In this document: one piece after another, positions 40,085 to 48,541 of the stretch
How positions within the stretch are numbered: position 1 is the first letter of the stretch
Layout of the letters: each line of letters begins with the position of its first letter
Assembly (NCBI GenBank): GCA_951813615.1
Contig: OX638377.1
Location: forward strand, 5,491,739 to 5,555,738
Origin: an uncultured Latescibacterota bacterium
GTDB taxonomy: Bacteria > Latescibacterota > UBA2968 > UBA8231
Direction: 5' to 3'
DNA: 64,000 bases
The notes under the pieces: model-generated
The model's input: the letters and a program-made list of their open reading frames with translations, nothing else
Told to the model about the DNA's origin: nothing
The model's database searches: none
Position numbers and translations under genes: made by a program

Positions 40085-42448
40085 CTATTTAAGCAACAGC
40101 ATCTTGTGGACCAAGGAGGCCGTGCCCTGCTGGAGACGCGCTAGATAAACGCCCGTGGCCACAGGTTTCCCGCTGGCGTCCATCCCGTCCCATTCAACTT
40201 GGTAAACGCCCGGTCCTGCGTCGCCGTCGGCGAGCGTCTTCACCTTCTGGCCTTGGATGTCGAAAACTTCCAACCGCACCCGGCCCGGCTCTTCGATGCG
40301 GTAGCGGATGGTTGTGGTGCTATTGAACGGATTGGGATAGTTCGGGTCTAGGGCAAATTCGCGCGGCGCACCGGTTTGGTCTTCCTCTTCCCGCACAGCC
40401 GTAATACTTCCGGAGTACGGAGCGGCGACCAAGCGGATCTCGTCGAGGTAGAAGGTTCCGCGCAGACTGCCGATTAAGCGCAGCGATTCGATAGGGCCAT
40501 CGAGGGCCAGTTCGTCCAAGGCGATCTCGACAGTCTGCCATTGGTCCAAGTCCAGATCAACTTGGTCAATAAGGCTCAGCGGGCGGGCGGTCTCGCCGTT
40601 GACGACAAGGCCAAAGGAGGTCCGGAACCCGCCGACGGCGGTGCCGGGATGCAGGGCCATGCGCAGCCCGACGTAGCCAACTGGGGCGACCGGCTCGCGG
40701 GGCAGGAATTCAATGGTAAAACCTCGAGCTTCCACCCGCATCGCCCGCTGACCGGCAAAGACGGTATCGGCATGGGTCGGGTCGAGTTGTGCGCTGTAGA
40801 GCGCACCCTGATCCCAAGCGAGCTCGTCGGCAAAGAGGACTTGATCCCCTTTGGGCAGCACGACGACAGAATGCACCAGTTTGGTCGCCTCGTCGCCTTG
40901 GGCGAGATGCACCACCAGCTTTTTGCGGCCATTGTGCTCACCGGCCGAGAGATCGGCTTCCAAGCGATACGTCTGGTCGTCGATCGCTTGCAGGGGCAAC
41001 GCCTCCGGACCACCCAATGCAGCTAAATCAGCCGTTAATTGGACTGATTCCGCGCTTGCAGCCTGCCGCCGGAGGCGAATCGTCGAACGCAGGGATAGCG
41101 TTGCGCCGGTGAGCAGGGTGTCGGGCGGGGGATTTTCCCACGTGCCCTGGAGGGGGCTGGCCTCAATGCGGAAAACCGCCTGCGTGAAGCGATCGCTCGT
41201 CAGATAGAGAGCGCCCTGTTCGTCGGTGGTCAGCCCGACCGGCGTCCCCCAGAAGGAATCGCTGTTGGGGTCGGGACGGAAGCCGGTGAGAAAGTCGGCG
41301 ACGCGGGCGTTGGACCCATCCGGCTCGGCAAAGAGCGCCATGACCTTGTAGCCGAGATCGTTGCCCAAGACACCCGCGCGGAAGGCGACAAACGCGGCGT
41401 GTTTATACTGGGGAGGGAACTGGTCGTGCTTGTAGAAATGCAGACCCATGGGTGCCAAGTGGGCGGGGACGAGAGCCGCCGGACGCTCCATGCTGGCAAC
41501 CAACAGCGAGTCAGCATCGGTCAGCGGGAAGATCGCCCGTTGGTACGCTCCAATGGAGAAATCGGTCCAAACCTGATAGGCGTACGCCAACGGCCAGCCA
41601 TAGAAGCCGCCGTCGCGGAGCGGGGTGATCCACTCCGGCGGCAAGTCCCGCCCCTCGCGGTCGTGTCCATTGCCTGCGCCCCACAACTCGCCGGTGACGG
41701 GATGCAGGTCGAGGCCGATGGCATTGCGCAGCCCAGAGGCAAAAATCCGCCGACCGGTGCCGTCGGTGTTCATCTGTATGACGGTAGAGCGCTCCGGGTC
41801 GTCTTCGCGGCACAGGTCGCAACCTGAGCCAATGTGGAAGTAGAGCTTGTCGTTGGACTCGTCGAAGACCAGCGTGTGCGTCACGTGCTCAGAGGATCGG
41901 CCCATGAAGCCGGGCACCTCGGCGAAGACGGTGCGCTCCTCGTAAAAGCCATCCGAATCCTGGTCTTCGAGGCGGTAGATCGCAAAGTCATCGGCGACGA
42001 AGAGCGCTCCTTGGTAGAAGGCGACGCTGTGGGGCCAGTGAAAATCATCAGCGGCCTTGTACACGGTATCGGCGCGGCCGTCGCCGTCTTTGTCGGGCAA
42101 GGCCAACACGGTGCTTTGGCGGCCAGAGGCCGGGCTCCATTGATTGCTTCCGCGAGTCTTCATATTCGCCACGTGCAAGACGCCTTGGTCGTCCCATGCC
42201 ATGAAGCGGGCTTTATCTACTTGGTCGGAAAAGAGTTTGACCTTAAAGCCGGGCGGGAGATTGAGCGTGCGGTTGGGGAGGCCCTCGACCGGCGTTGGTT
42301 CGAGGTGGAGATCAATCTTGGGCGTTACGCGGATCTGACCGGGAGGGTACTCGGCGTAGAGGGCCGAAGTTGCGAAAAGCATACAGAGCAGGTAGGAGAG
42401 CGTAGAAACCTTTATAGCGACGATGCGTATGACGGGCAGAACAGACAT
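40085..42448 (-). CDS. Secreted sorbosone/glucose dehydrogenase-like protein with FlgD-like C-terminal sorting domain
   Basis: The protein has 787 residues. The signal peptide ends near residue 33 (LSYLLCMLFATSALYAE). A six-bladed beta-propeller like soluble PQQ glucose/sorbosone dehydrogenases covers about 60-440 (FMAWDDQGVLHVANMKTRG, HVTHTLVFDESNDKLYFHIG, FASGLRNAIGLDLHPVTGEL). It is followed by a beta domain with a carbohydrate-binding-like segment (about 620-680) and the sorting domain (PNYPNPFNSTTT, VRLEVFDIQGQKV, TGVYLARLQ). It likely oxidises sugars at or outside the cell surface. A CDLC pair near residue 202 is not a heme CxxCH. Confidence 0.87.
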   Translation of the reverse strand: MSVLPVIRIVAIKVSTLSYLLCMLFATSALYAEYPPGQIRVTPKIDLHLEPTPVEGLPNRTLNLPPGFKVKLFSDQVDKARFMAWDDQGVLHVANMKTRGSNQWSPASGRQSTVLALPDKDGDGRADTVYKAADDFHWPHSVAFYQGALFVADDFAIYRLEDQDSDGFYEERTVFAEVPGFMGRSSEHVTHTLVFDESNDKLYFHIGSGCDLCREDDPERSTVIQMNTDGTGRRIFASGLRNAIGLDLHPVTGELWGAGNGHDREGRDLPPEWITPLRDGGFYGWPLAYAYQVWTDFSIGAYQRAIFPLTDADSLLVASMERPAALVPAHLAPMGLHFYKHDQFPPQYKHAAFVAFRAGVLGNDLGYKVMALFAEPDGSNARVADFLTGFRPDPNSDSFWGTPVGLTTDEQGALYLTSDRFTQAVFRIEASPLQGTWENPPPDTLLTGATLSLRSTIRLRRQAASAESVQLTADLAALGGPEALPLQAIDDQTYRLEADLSAGEHNGRKKLVVHLAQGDEATKLVHSVVVLPKGDQVLFADELAWDQGALYSAQLDPTHADTVFAGQRAMRVEARGFTIEFLPREPVAPVGYVGLRMALHPGTAVGGFRTSFGLVVNGETARPLSLIDQVDLDLDQWQTVEIALDELALDGPIESLRLIGSLRGTFYLDEIRLVAAPYSGSITAVREEEDQTGAPREFALDPNYPNPFNSTTTIRYRIEEPGRVRLEVFDIQGQKVKTLADGDAGPGVYQVEWDGMDASGKPVATGVYLARLQQGTASLVHKMLLLK

Positions 42449-42470
42449 GAGACATTCCGGTGTTTAAGGT

Positions 42471-43616
42471 CTAACGATTGCGACCGGCGTCTAAGAAAAT
42501 CGCCGAGGTGAGAAAGTGTTTGGGAGCCGGTGGTCCTGGTGCCGGGCGCACCCGGCTCTCGGCAATTATGCGCAGGCGCACAAAGCCCTGAGCCGCGGGC
42601 GGGATTTCCAGCGTCCATTCGCAGCGCCCAGCGGGCCGGGATGCTAGGCACTCCAGCACGGCAGGTGCGGCATTCGGCTGCCATTGGCCGATCAACTCGG
42701 CCTTTTCGACCGCTTCGGTCGCCTCAAAGGCAACGCGCAAAACACCAGCACCTCCCGTCCACGAGTCGCCGACGAAATGGTTATCGACCGAAAAGTCGAC
42801 GAGGTCCAGCCAGTGCCCTTGAGAGGCACAAGCACGCCCTTGGCGCAGGCCGGCAAATATCGCTTCTGGGGAGGGTTGCTGGCCCGCCTCCACGCCGACC
42901 CAAGTGTGATTGAAGACGCCTAGCGGATAATCGGGCTGACGCGATTGCTTGTGGACGTGGAAGTCGGAGTTCAACAACAGGGAAAATGGCCGCTGGCAGG
43001 CGTACACTTGGTCGACCAAGCCGCCGACGGCTCCCCCCGGATAGGCATACGGGTCCATCGCCGCGACTTTGGCGTGCGCTTGGTGTCCGTGCAAGGCTTC
43101 GATGCCAACGACGAGGCTCGCTGCTTCACCGCGCCCCAACGCGCTGTCAGCGGCTAGATAGCGGTTGATGCTCTCTGCGGACCACTGGCCGGCAGCGGGG
43201 TGGTTGAAGAAGAGGACGGGGCGCTCTTCTGTCGGCAGTGCACTCAGATGCGCTAATGCGGATTCTACGTCAACAGAGTCCGCTGCCCCCAACCGGTCGT
43301 GGGCAGCGGCAAAGGCATAGGCGTTTTCAGCCTCGCGCTCGCCTATCGGAAAGACGAGCCCTGCGTGGCCTCCCATCGGCGCGTTCCACTCTAACCCGAA
43401 GAAGATGGGGAACCCCGGCAGCATGCGGCGCGCTTGCTCAACCATGCGGTGTTGCTCAAAGAAGACGGGCTTTTGCGCGTGGTTGGTCAGCGCTATAAAA
43501 TCGAGTGCGTCGCCGGCCCCTTGCAAAAGCTCGGCGACCAAGGCGTGATCCTCGCAATGGTTGTGCATATCGCCGCGGAGCCACCTCAGCGGCCCGCGCG
43601 TTATTCTATCGGCCAT
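42471..43616 (-). CDS. CehA/McbA-family (PHP-like) metallohydrolase
   Basis: The protein has 381 residues from ATG 43616; a TTG two codons earlier is an alternative. The PHP-type metal motif is WLRGDMHNHCEDH, followed by FIALTNHAQKP, a middle NHPAAGQWS and LLNSDFHVHKQSR. CehA and McbA are carbaryl hydrolases; the wider family cleaves diverse esters and phosphoesters. A C-terminal beta domain of about 120 residues follows (FEATEAVEKAELIGQW). It precedes the sorbosone dehydrogenase-like gene by 22 bases on the same strand. Confidence 0.82.
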   Translation of the reverse strand: MADRITRGPLRWLRGDMHNHCEDHALVAELLQGAGDALDFIALTNHAQKPVFFEQHRMVEQARRMLPGFPIFFGLEWNAPMGGHAGLVFPIGEREAENAYAFAAAHDRLGAADSVDVESALAHLSALPTEERPVLFFNHPAAGQWSAESINRYLAADSALGRGEAASLVVGIEALHGHQAHAKVAAMDPYAYPGGAVGGLVDQVYACQRPFSLLLNSDFHVHKQSRQPDYPLGVFNHTWVGVEAGQQPSPEAIFAGLRQGRACASQGHWLDLVDFSVDNHFVGDSWTGGAGVLRVAFEATEAVEKAELIGQWQPNAAPAVLECLASRPAGRCEWTLEIPPAAQGFVRLRIIAESRVRPAPGPPAPKHFLTSAIFLDAGRNR

Positions 43617-43757
43617 GGGCAAAACGGACGGTTGCGTATATTCTCTCTATCGTCTGTCGGCTTGAGCTTGGGATACAAGCCTTATAGATTAAGCGAAAAC
43701 TTGGATTGCGTAAAAGAGTCGCTGGCAACCTTGGCGGCTGGCTCGAGGAGCAAACTT

Positions 43758-45782
43758 GTGCACAAATGGTCGATTCTAATCGCATTCGCGCTGACTATAG
43801 CACCGGCATCAGCGCAGATTTCGCTGTGGAAACTAGGGGGCCAAGGCTTGGCCTGGAGCCGGAGTGACAGCAGTGAAGTCTTTATCGACTTTGAGACTTT
43901 TCCCGGCTCAATAGCGCCGACCTACTTCGACGGCGAGGAAAACATCCTTTCCAAGCTCCCTTTCTGGTCGCCCTTTAAGTTTCCCACCGACTTGGGCTAC
44001 GAAGACGGCCTCATTCCGCGGGTTTGGCGCGCAGCCAACGGCTTCTATTGGTTCACGGCCGGAACCCTGACGACCGAGTGGGTCGATGGCGACAGTTCTT
44101 CCTATAGCCCGCCGGTAGCACGCGGCATCAATTCAGAGTGGTACACCTTTGACGTAGGGGTCCCCGTGCCCGCCGATGTGGTCGGATTCTATACTCCGCC
44201 GCACGGTTTTCGCGCCGACGGTACGCTGCTGCGCGACGATATTTTTAAGGCATTTGAAGTCTCAATCGCCGAAGAGTTCGACCCCGTCCTCAACCTAGAG
44301 AACAACGACAACGACTATCACCGCCTAGAGACCTTGATCGCCGATGTGCCGCTCAATTTCGACGCCAATATCCAACTCGACTTTCCCAAACAGTACGTGC
44401 GTTTCATCCGCCTACGACGCAACCCCTCCATCGACGACAAAGCCTTTGCCTCGGGCCAAGCCAATGTCCAGCAGGGAACCATCGGCGAGTTTGAACTCAA
44501 GGGCGAAGGGGTGCCCAAGCGGGTATTTTATCTCTCTAAAATCATCTCCCTCGGTCGCACAGTGAATTTCGGGCGTCTATTCTGGGACGCCACGCCCATG
44601 CGCATGGTCAATGGAATCCCTACTCCCGTTGACGACGCTCAAGCCCAACTTGCGATCTCCGTGCGCTCTGGCCGCGACGACGACCCCAACGTCTATCACG
44701 AGTTCACGGACACCGGTGCCGAGCGCACGGTTTCGCGCGTGCGCTTCGAGAAAGAACTCAAGCAACCAGACCAAACCACCCAAGGCCAGATCCAAGAAGG
44801 CAAGCCCGGTCTTAGAGCCTCCATCATTTACGACCAAGACAACTGGACCTTCTGGTCTTTTCCCATCGCCGAGTCTGGACAGCCTGCCCCGCTGGAACGC
44901 GGCAACCACATCCAAGTGAGACTCACCTTTGAGAGCAGTTCCTTCTTCGACTTCGTGCGGCTCGACTCGTTGTGGGTTGAGACGGCCCCGCCGTTGGCCT
45001 CGCAAGTCATAGGCGAAGTCGCCCGCTTTGACCAGCCGACGCCCGATGGTGGCCTGACCGAGGTTTACTTGGGTGAGATGACGGAGTTTACCTACGATGT
45101 GCGCACCCAGTTCGACGCGGCGAGCCAGCCGGGCTTTGATGCGGTCCGGATCCGCACGGGCAGCCGGCCCCAGTTCAAGCGGCTAGAGATGGGCCAGCCC
45201 CTCCAAGCACTAGAACCTGCCGAGGTGATAGAGGGAGCGGACGAACTAGTCGTGCACTTGCCGCAGTCGGTCACCCGCAGCCGCAACGAACCGGTGCGGC
45301 TAGTCTTCGGCACAGAAGTTTTCATCTTTGCCAACACGTTCGCCGGCGAGGTTTTAGACACGGGCGGGGAGAGTCTGCCGCAGCAGATTGAGGCCGGCAA
45401 CGCCACCGACGAGGTCAGCACGAACAGCCTGCGGGTCTTGGGTGGGGCGCAGGACGCCGGGACACCCATTGAAAACCTCGCTTTTTCGAGCGGGGTATTG
45501 ACCCCCAACGGAGACGGGGCCAATGATGTGCTGGCCATCAGCTACACCTTATTCCGCCTGCCCGGCCCGGTACCCGTGGCCCTCAACGTCTACGACTTGC
45601 GCGGCGTCCAGGTCCGCGGTCTCGATGTCGGAATGCAGGGGGCCGGACCGCAAATTGTGCAATGGGACGGCCGCGATGCGGACGGCGAGTTGTTGGTACC
45701 GGGTCTATATGTGATGGAAATCGCCCTCAAGGCGGAATTCAAAACCTTCCGCCACCAGCAGCCGCTAGGCTTGGCCTATTAG
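43758..45782 (+). CDS. Large secreted protein with gliding-motility/FlgD-type C-terminal sorting domain
   Basis: The protein has 674 residues from GTG 43758, selected because GAGGAG (43745-43750) lies 7 bases upstream and a signal peptide follows (MHKWSILIAFALTIAPASAQ); the frame is open further upstream over the divergent gene but that part is not coding. The body is beta-rich with no recognised catalytic motif. The end has SGVLTPNGDGANDVLAISY and VPVALNVYDLRGVQVRGL, the pattern of C-terminal CHU_C/FlgD-like sorting domains. Probably a surface adhesin or hydrolase accessory. Confidence 0.8.
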   Translation: MHKWSILIAFALTIAPASAQISLWKLGGQGLAWSRSDSSEVFIDFETFPGSIAPTYFDGEENILSKLPFWSPFKFPTDLGYEDGLIPRVWRAANGFYWFTAGTLTTEWVDGDSSSYSPPVARGINSEWYTFDVGVPVPADVVGFYTPPHGFRADGTLLRDDIFKAFEVSIAEEFDPVLNLENNDNDYHRLETLIADVPLNFDANIQLDFPKQYVRFIRLRRNPSIDDKAFASGQANVQQGTIGEFELKGEGVPKRVFYLSKIISLGRTVNFGRLFWDATPMRMVNGIPTPVDDAQAQLAISVRSGRDDDPNVYHEFTDTGAERTVSRVRFEKELKQPDQTTQGQIQEGKPGLRASIIYDQDNWTFWSFPIAESGQPAPLERGNHIQVRLTFESSSFFDFVRLDSLWVETAPPLASQVIGEVARFDQPTPDGGLTEVYLGEMTEFTYDVRTQFDAASQPGFDAVRIRTGSRPQFKRLEMGQPLQALEPAEVIEGADELVVHLPQSVTRSRNEPVRLVFGTEVFIFANTFAGEVLDTGGESLPQQIEAGNATDEVSTNSLRVLGGAQDAGTPIENLAFSSGVLTPNGDGANDVLAISYTLFRLPGPVPVALNVYDLRGVQVRGLDVGMQGAGPQIVQWDGRDADGELLVPGLYVMEIALKAEFKTFRHQQPLGLAY

Positions 45783-45817
45783 GCCCAGCCGCCCTTGGTC
45801 CAAAAAGCGCCTATTCA

Positions 45818-46408
45818 ATGCCTGCTAGAGATATAAGCCGCTTGCGCGAAGACATTGTATTTGAAGAGAACCTCCGGGGGCGCGCTTTCACCTTCCACTC
45901 CACTTGGGGTCTTTTTAACCCCAAACGCATTGACCCGGGTACGCGGCTGCTCATCGACCAGATCAAAGCCGGGCCTGCCGACTGCTGCCTCGACTTAGGG
46001 TGCGGATATGGCCCCATCGGCTTGGCTTTGGGCCATCTCTGCCCCGAGGGCGCGGTCCACCTGATCGACAAGGACTTCGTCGCTGTTGACTACGCGGCAC
46101 AAAACGCCGAACGCAACGGACTGACCAACTGTCGCGCCTATTTGAGCAACGCCTTCAGCCACGTGCCCGCCCACGTGCGCTTTGACACCATCGCCTCCAA
46201 TTTGCCTGCGAAGACGGGCAACGAACTCCTGACGATCATCATGCACGACGCCTGCACCCGCCTCAAGCCGGGCGGGCACCTGTGGGTCGTCACTATTGCC
46301 GGGCTAAAGGAGTACATCAAGCGCAATTTCAAGGAAGTCTTCGGCAATTACAAAAAGATCAAACAGCGAGGGACGTACCTACTATCTCTGGCCGTTAAAG
46401 AAGAGTAG
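45818..46408 (+). CDS. RsmC-like class I methyltransferase (COG2813 type)
   Basis: The protein has 196 residues from ATG 45818 (MPARDISRLREDIVFEENLR). Motif I is CCLDLGCGYGPIGLALGHL, the acidic strand is VHLIDKDFVAVDYA, and motif IV reads IASNLPAKTGNELL. RsmC, which methylates G1207 of 16S rRNA, has NPPF at that position; the NLPA form occurs in a shorter clade of unknown or tRNA/rRNA target. It has no RsmC N-terminal domain, and lies 35 bases after the secreted protein gene. Confidence 0.82.
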   Translation: MPARDISRLREDIVFEENLRGRAFTFHSTWGLFNPKRIDPGTRLLIDQIKAGPADCCLDLGCGYGPIGLALGHLCPEGAVHLIDKDFVAVDYAAQNAERNGLTNCRAYLSNAFSHVPAHVRFDTIASNLPAKTGNELLTIIMHDACTRLKPGGHLWVVTIAGLKEYIKRNFKEVFGNYKKIKQRGTYLLSLAVKEE

Positions 46409-46454
46409 GGCCTCACGCGGCGAGACTCTCGACGATTGGCTGTTTGGGGGAAGC

Positions 46455-47507
46455 CTATAGCAGTTCCTCATTCACCTGAACGCCAAATCCCGAGCCTTCG
46501 GGCAGTACTAAATCCCCCTCCTGTGGTTGTGGCTCGTCTAGCCACAGCTCGTCGCGCACGGCACCGCGCTTGCCCATGACCATTTCGGCCAAATTCTCGC
46601 CGCCGCCGGCCGCCAAAAGATGCAGCCCCCAAACCTCGCCGCCACGGTGAGGCACCAAGGGGACGCCGTGGGCTTGGGCCAGCTTGGCAATGCGCAGTAC
46701 CGCCGTCAAACCGCCACACCAAGTCACATCCGGTTGCCACAAGTCCAGTGCCCGCGCCTTGGCGATGTGCCTGAAATCCCGCGCGGTGAATTCGTGTTCG
46801 CCGCCAGCCAACAAAATGGGTTGGATCTGCGGGCGCAAGGCCGCCAAACCGTCTAGGTCGTCGGGGAGTAGCACGTCTTCAAACCAGTATATCTTGAATG
46901 GCGCGAGTTGCCGCGCTACGGACAAGGCAAAGTCGGGCGACCACGACATGTACGCGTCGATCATCAAGAGCGCATCTTTGCCCAGGGTCTGGCGCGCGCG
47001 CTCGGCCCACTCAAGTATGCGCGCCGCGTCTGCCGCTTGGCTTTCTCGCCGCGTCTGCGAAGACTTGTGGGCACTAAAACCCAAGTCGCGGTACCACGCA
47101 CTATCAGGGCCTGTGGCGTAAGCCCGCACCTTTTCCCGCCGCCGACCACCCAACAAGTCGCAAACGGACTTTTTTTCTGCCCGAGCCAAGACATCCCATA
47201 GCGCCAAGTCCACGCCGCTGATGGCCATGACGGCGATTCCGCTGCGGCCGTAGGGCAGGCTGGCTTTGTACTGGTCGTCCCAGAGCCGGGCGACCTCTTC
47301 AATGCTGTTGATGCTGCGCCCCACCAGCAACTCGCGTAGGTGGCGGTTGATCACCTCTACCGCCGCAATCCCACCGCCACCCGCGCCCCAGCCGCTGACG
47401 CCGACATCCGTATCGATGCGCACGACCATCTGCCAGAAGTGTCGGCGCCACGCCGCGGGCGCGACGCGATAGTGGGGATACATCGACCGCACTTCGGTTA
47501 TCTTCAT
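46455..47507 (-). CDS. Enolase-superfamily dehydratase (mandelate racemase/muconate lactonizing type)
   Basis: The protein has 350 residues. Metal ligands are the Asp in LMIDAYMSWSPD, Glu in YWFEDVLLPDD and Glu in LLAGGEHEFTARD, each on successive strands; PHRGGEVWGLHLLAAGG supplies the likely catalytic His. The N-terminal capping domain is complete. Family members dehydrate acid sugars or racemise carboxylates. Close to XRE regulator DNA with a shared promoter region, and near a sugar ABC importer, so it probably acts on an aldonic or uronic acid. Confidence 0.87.
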   Translation of the reverse strand: MKITEVRSMYPHYRVAPAAWRRHFWQMVVRIDTDVGVSGWGAGGGGIAAVEVINRHLRELLVGRSINSIEEVARLWDDQYKASLPYGRSGIAVMAISGVDLALWDVLARAEKKSVCDLLGGRRREKVRAYATGPDSAWYRDLGFSAHKSSQTRRESQAADAARILEWAERARQTLGKDALLMIDAYMSWSPDFALSVARQLAPFKIYWFEDVLLPDDLDGLAALRPQIQPILLAGGEHEFTARDFRHIAKARALDLWQPDVTWCGGLTAVLRIAKLAQAHGVPLVPHRGGEVWGLHLLAAGGGENLAEMVMGKRGAVRDELWLDEPQPQEGDLVLPEGSGFGVQVNEELL

Positions 47508-47542
47508 GCGTAAATCCTTGTAATTGGCCGCCTCAGAAGGAT

Positions 47543-47691
47543 GATATATCGCCTTTTTGTCGCCCGATACTTTGGCAATCAGCCTCTTCGTTGTAATATT
47601 ATATCAAAATCCTTGCGTTTTACAGCCCTATGGACGATATATCGCCCGATGCTTTGGCAATCAGCCTCTTCGTGCCGTATCATATCAAAAC
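47543..47691 (+). promoter_or_regulatory. Two tandem promoter-like direct repeats before the XRE regulator gene
   Basis: A 32 bp segment (TCGCCCGATACTTTGGCAAT and on) occurs at 47560-47591 and again at 47642-47673 with one difference, each followed at 8-9 bases by ATATCAAAA. Both copies are preceded by GATATATCGCC (47543-47553 and 47636-47646), whose GATATATC is palindromic. Each copy contains TTGGCA with a -10-like box: TAATAT at 47594-47599 (16 base spacer) and TATCAT at 47678-47683 (18 base spacer). The repeats may be tandem promoters, duplicated operators, or both, acting on the regulator and on the divergent dehydratase gene. Confidence 0.55.
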
Positions 47692-47714
47692 GGCCCCATT
47701 TATAGGAGCAACCC

Positions 47715-48500
47715 ATGTCCTCCTTAGGACGCAACCTGAAAGAGCTACGACAGAAACAATCGCTCAACCAGAAGGATCTCTCAGACCGCTCCGGCGTATC
47801 CCAAGCCACCATCTCCCGCATTGAGACCGGTCGAGTGCGCCAGCCAGGTGCGTCGGCCCTAAAAAATTTAGCGGATGCGCTCGGCGTCTCGACCGACTCC
47901 CTAATGGACGATAAGGGGGGCTTGGCCAGCGCGCACGATATTACTGCTCACTACTGTCAGCAAGGAGCCATCCGCGTCTTACAGGCCGGTTACGAAGCCG
48001 AAACGGTGTGCGACCTAGGCAAGATCCTGCGCATTCTCGGCGACGAGCTAGAGGCTATGGGAATCCAATTCGAGGCCATTGACCTGCAGATCATCGACGA
48101 ACAAAGAAACCGCTTGACTTGCTATCGAGCCTACTCCGCAGCGCGCGGTTACCGCTCCTTACAGAACGAGGTAACTCTCCAAGAATCGCTCGGTCACTTT
48201 GCCTCCCTGCGAAGGTTGGTTAGCCACTGGAACCGCCGCAAGATCTGGGAGCGCGAGGCCGACGAGGATTTTTGCCAGATGACCCAAGAAATTTTCTCGG
48301 ACTCCACCTATCACCCCGGACTGCTGATCGACGTGCCTTTTGCCCAGGGCATGCTAGGCCTAGGGCTGCCCAGAAGCGGATCTGGTCACCCCGAACAGCC
48401 GGCGACCATCTTGAGTGAGTTCGCCCGCTCTATCTCTTTGGTTGTCAAGCGACTGTTTGACCTCCAATCGTTGCGCGAAGAGCTAGACTCTACTCATTAG
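47715..48500 (+). CDS. XRE-family transcriptional regulator with C-terminal sensor-like domain
   Basis: The protein has 261 residues from ATG 47715, preceded by AGGAG at 47704-47708. A Cro/C1-type helix-turn-helix covers residues 5-60 (LRQKQSLNQKDLSDRSGVSQ then ATISRIETGRV). The remaining 190 residues look like a GAF-type ligand-binding domain (EAMGIQFEAIDLQIIDEQRN; LIDVPFAQGMLGLGL). It is divergent from the enolase-superfamily gene and convergent with the sulfatase at the end of the sugar importer operon, so it may control either. Ligand unknown. Confidence 0.85.
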   Translation: MSSLGRNLKELRQKQSLNQKDLSDRSGVSQATISRIETGRVRQPGASALKNLADALGVSTDSLMDDKGGLASAHDITAHYCQQGAIRVLQAGYEAETVCDLGKILRILGDELEAMGIQFEAIDLQIIDEQRNRLTCYRAYSAARGYRSLQNEVTLQESLGHFASLRRLVSHWNRRKIWEREADEDFCQMTQEIFSDSTYHPGLLIDVPFAQGMLGLGLPRSGSGHPEQPATILSEFARSISLVVKRLFDLQSLREELDSTH

Positions 48501-48541
48501 CCGCTACGGTCCCAACAGCAGAACTAAATCGCCGACTACGA

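Noticed and set aside
40085-42448. Heme-binding site (CDLC) in the sorbosone dehydrogenase-like protein
   Set aside because: The motif lacks the third residue pattern and His of CxxCH.
43434-43757. Upstream extension of the secreted protein at 43758
   Set aside because: It lies over the divergent CehA/McbA gene; GTG 43758 has a good ribosome site and a signal peptide.
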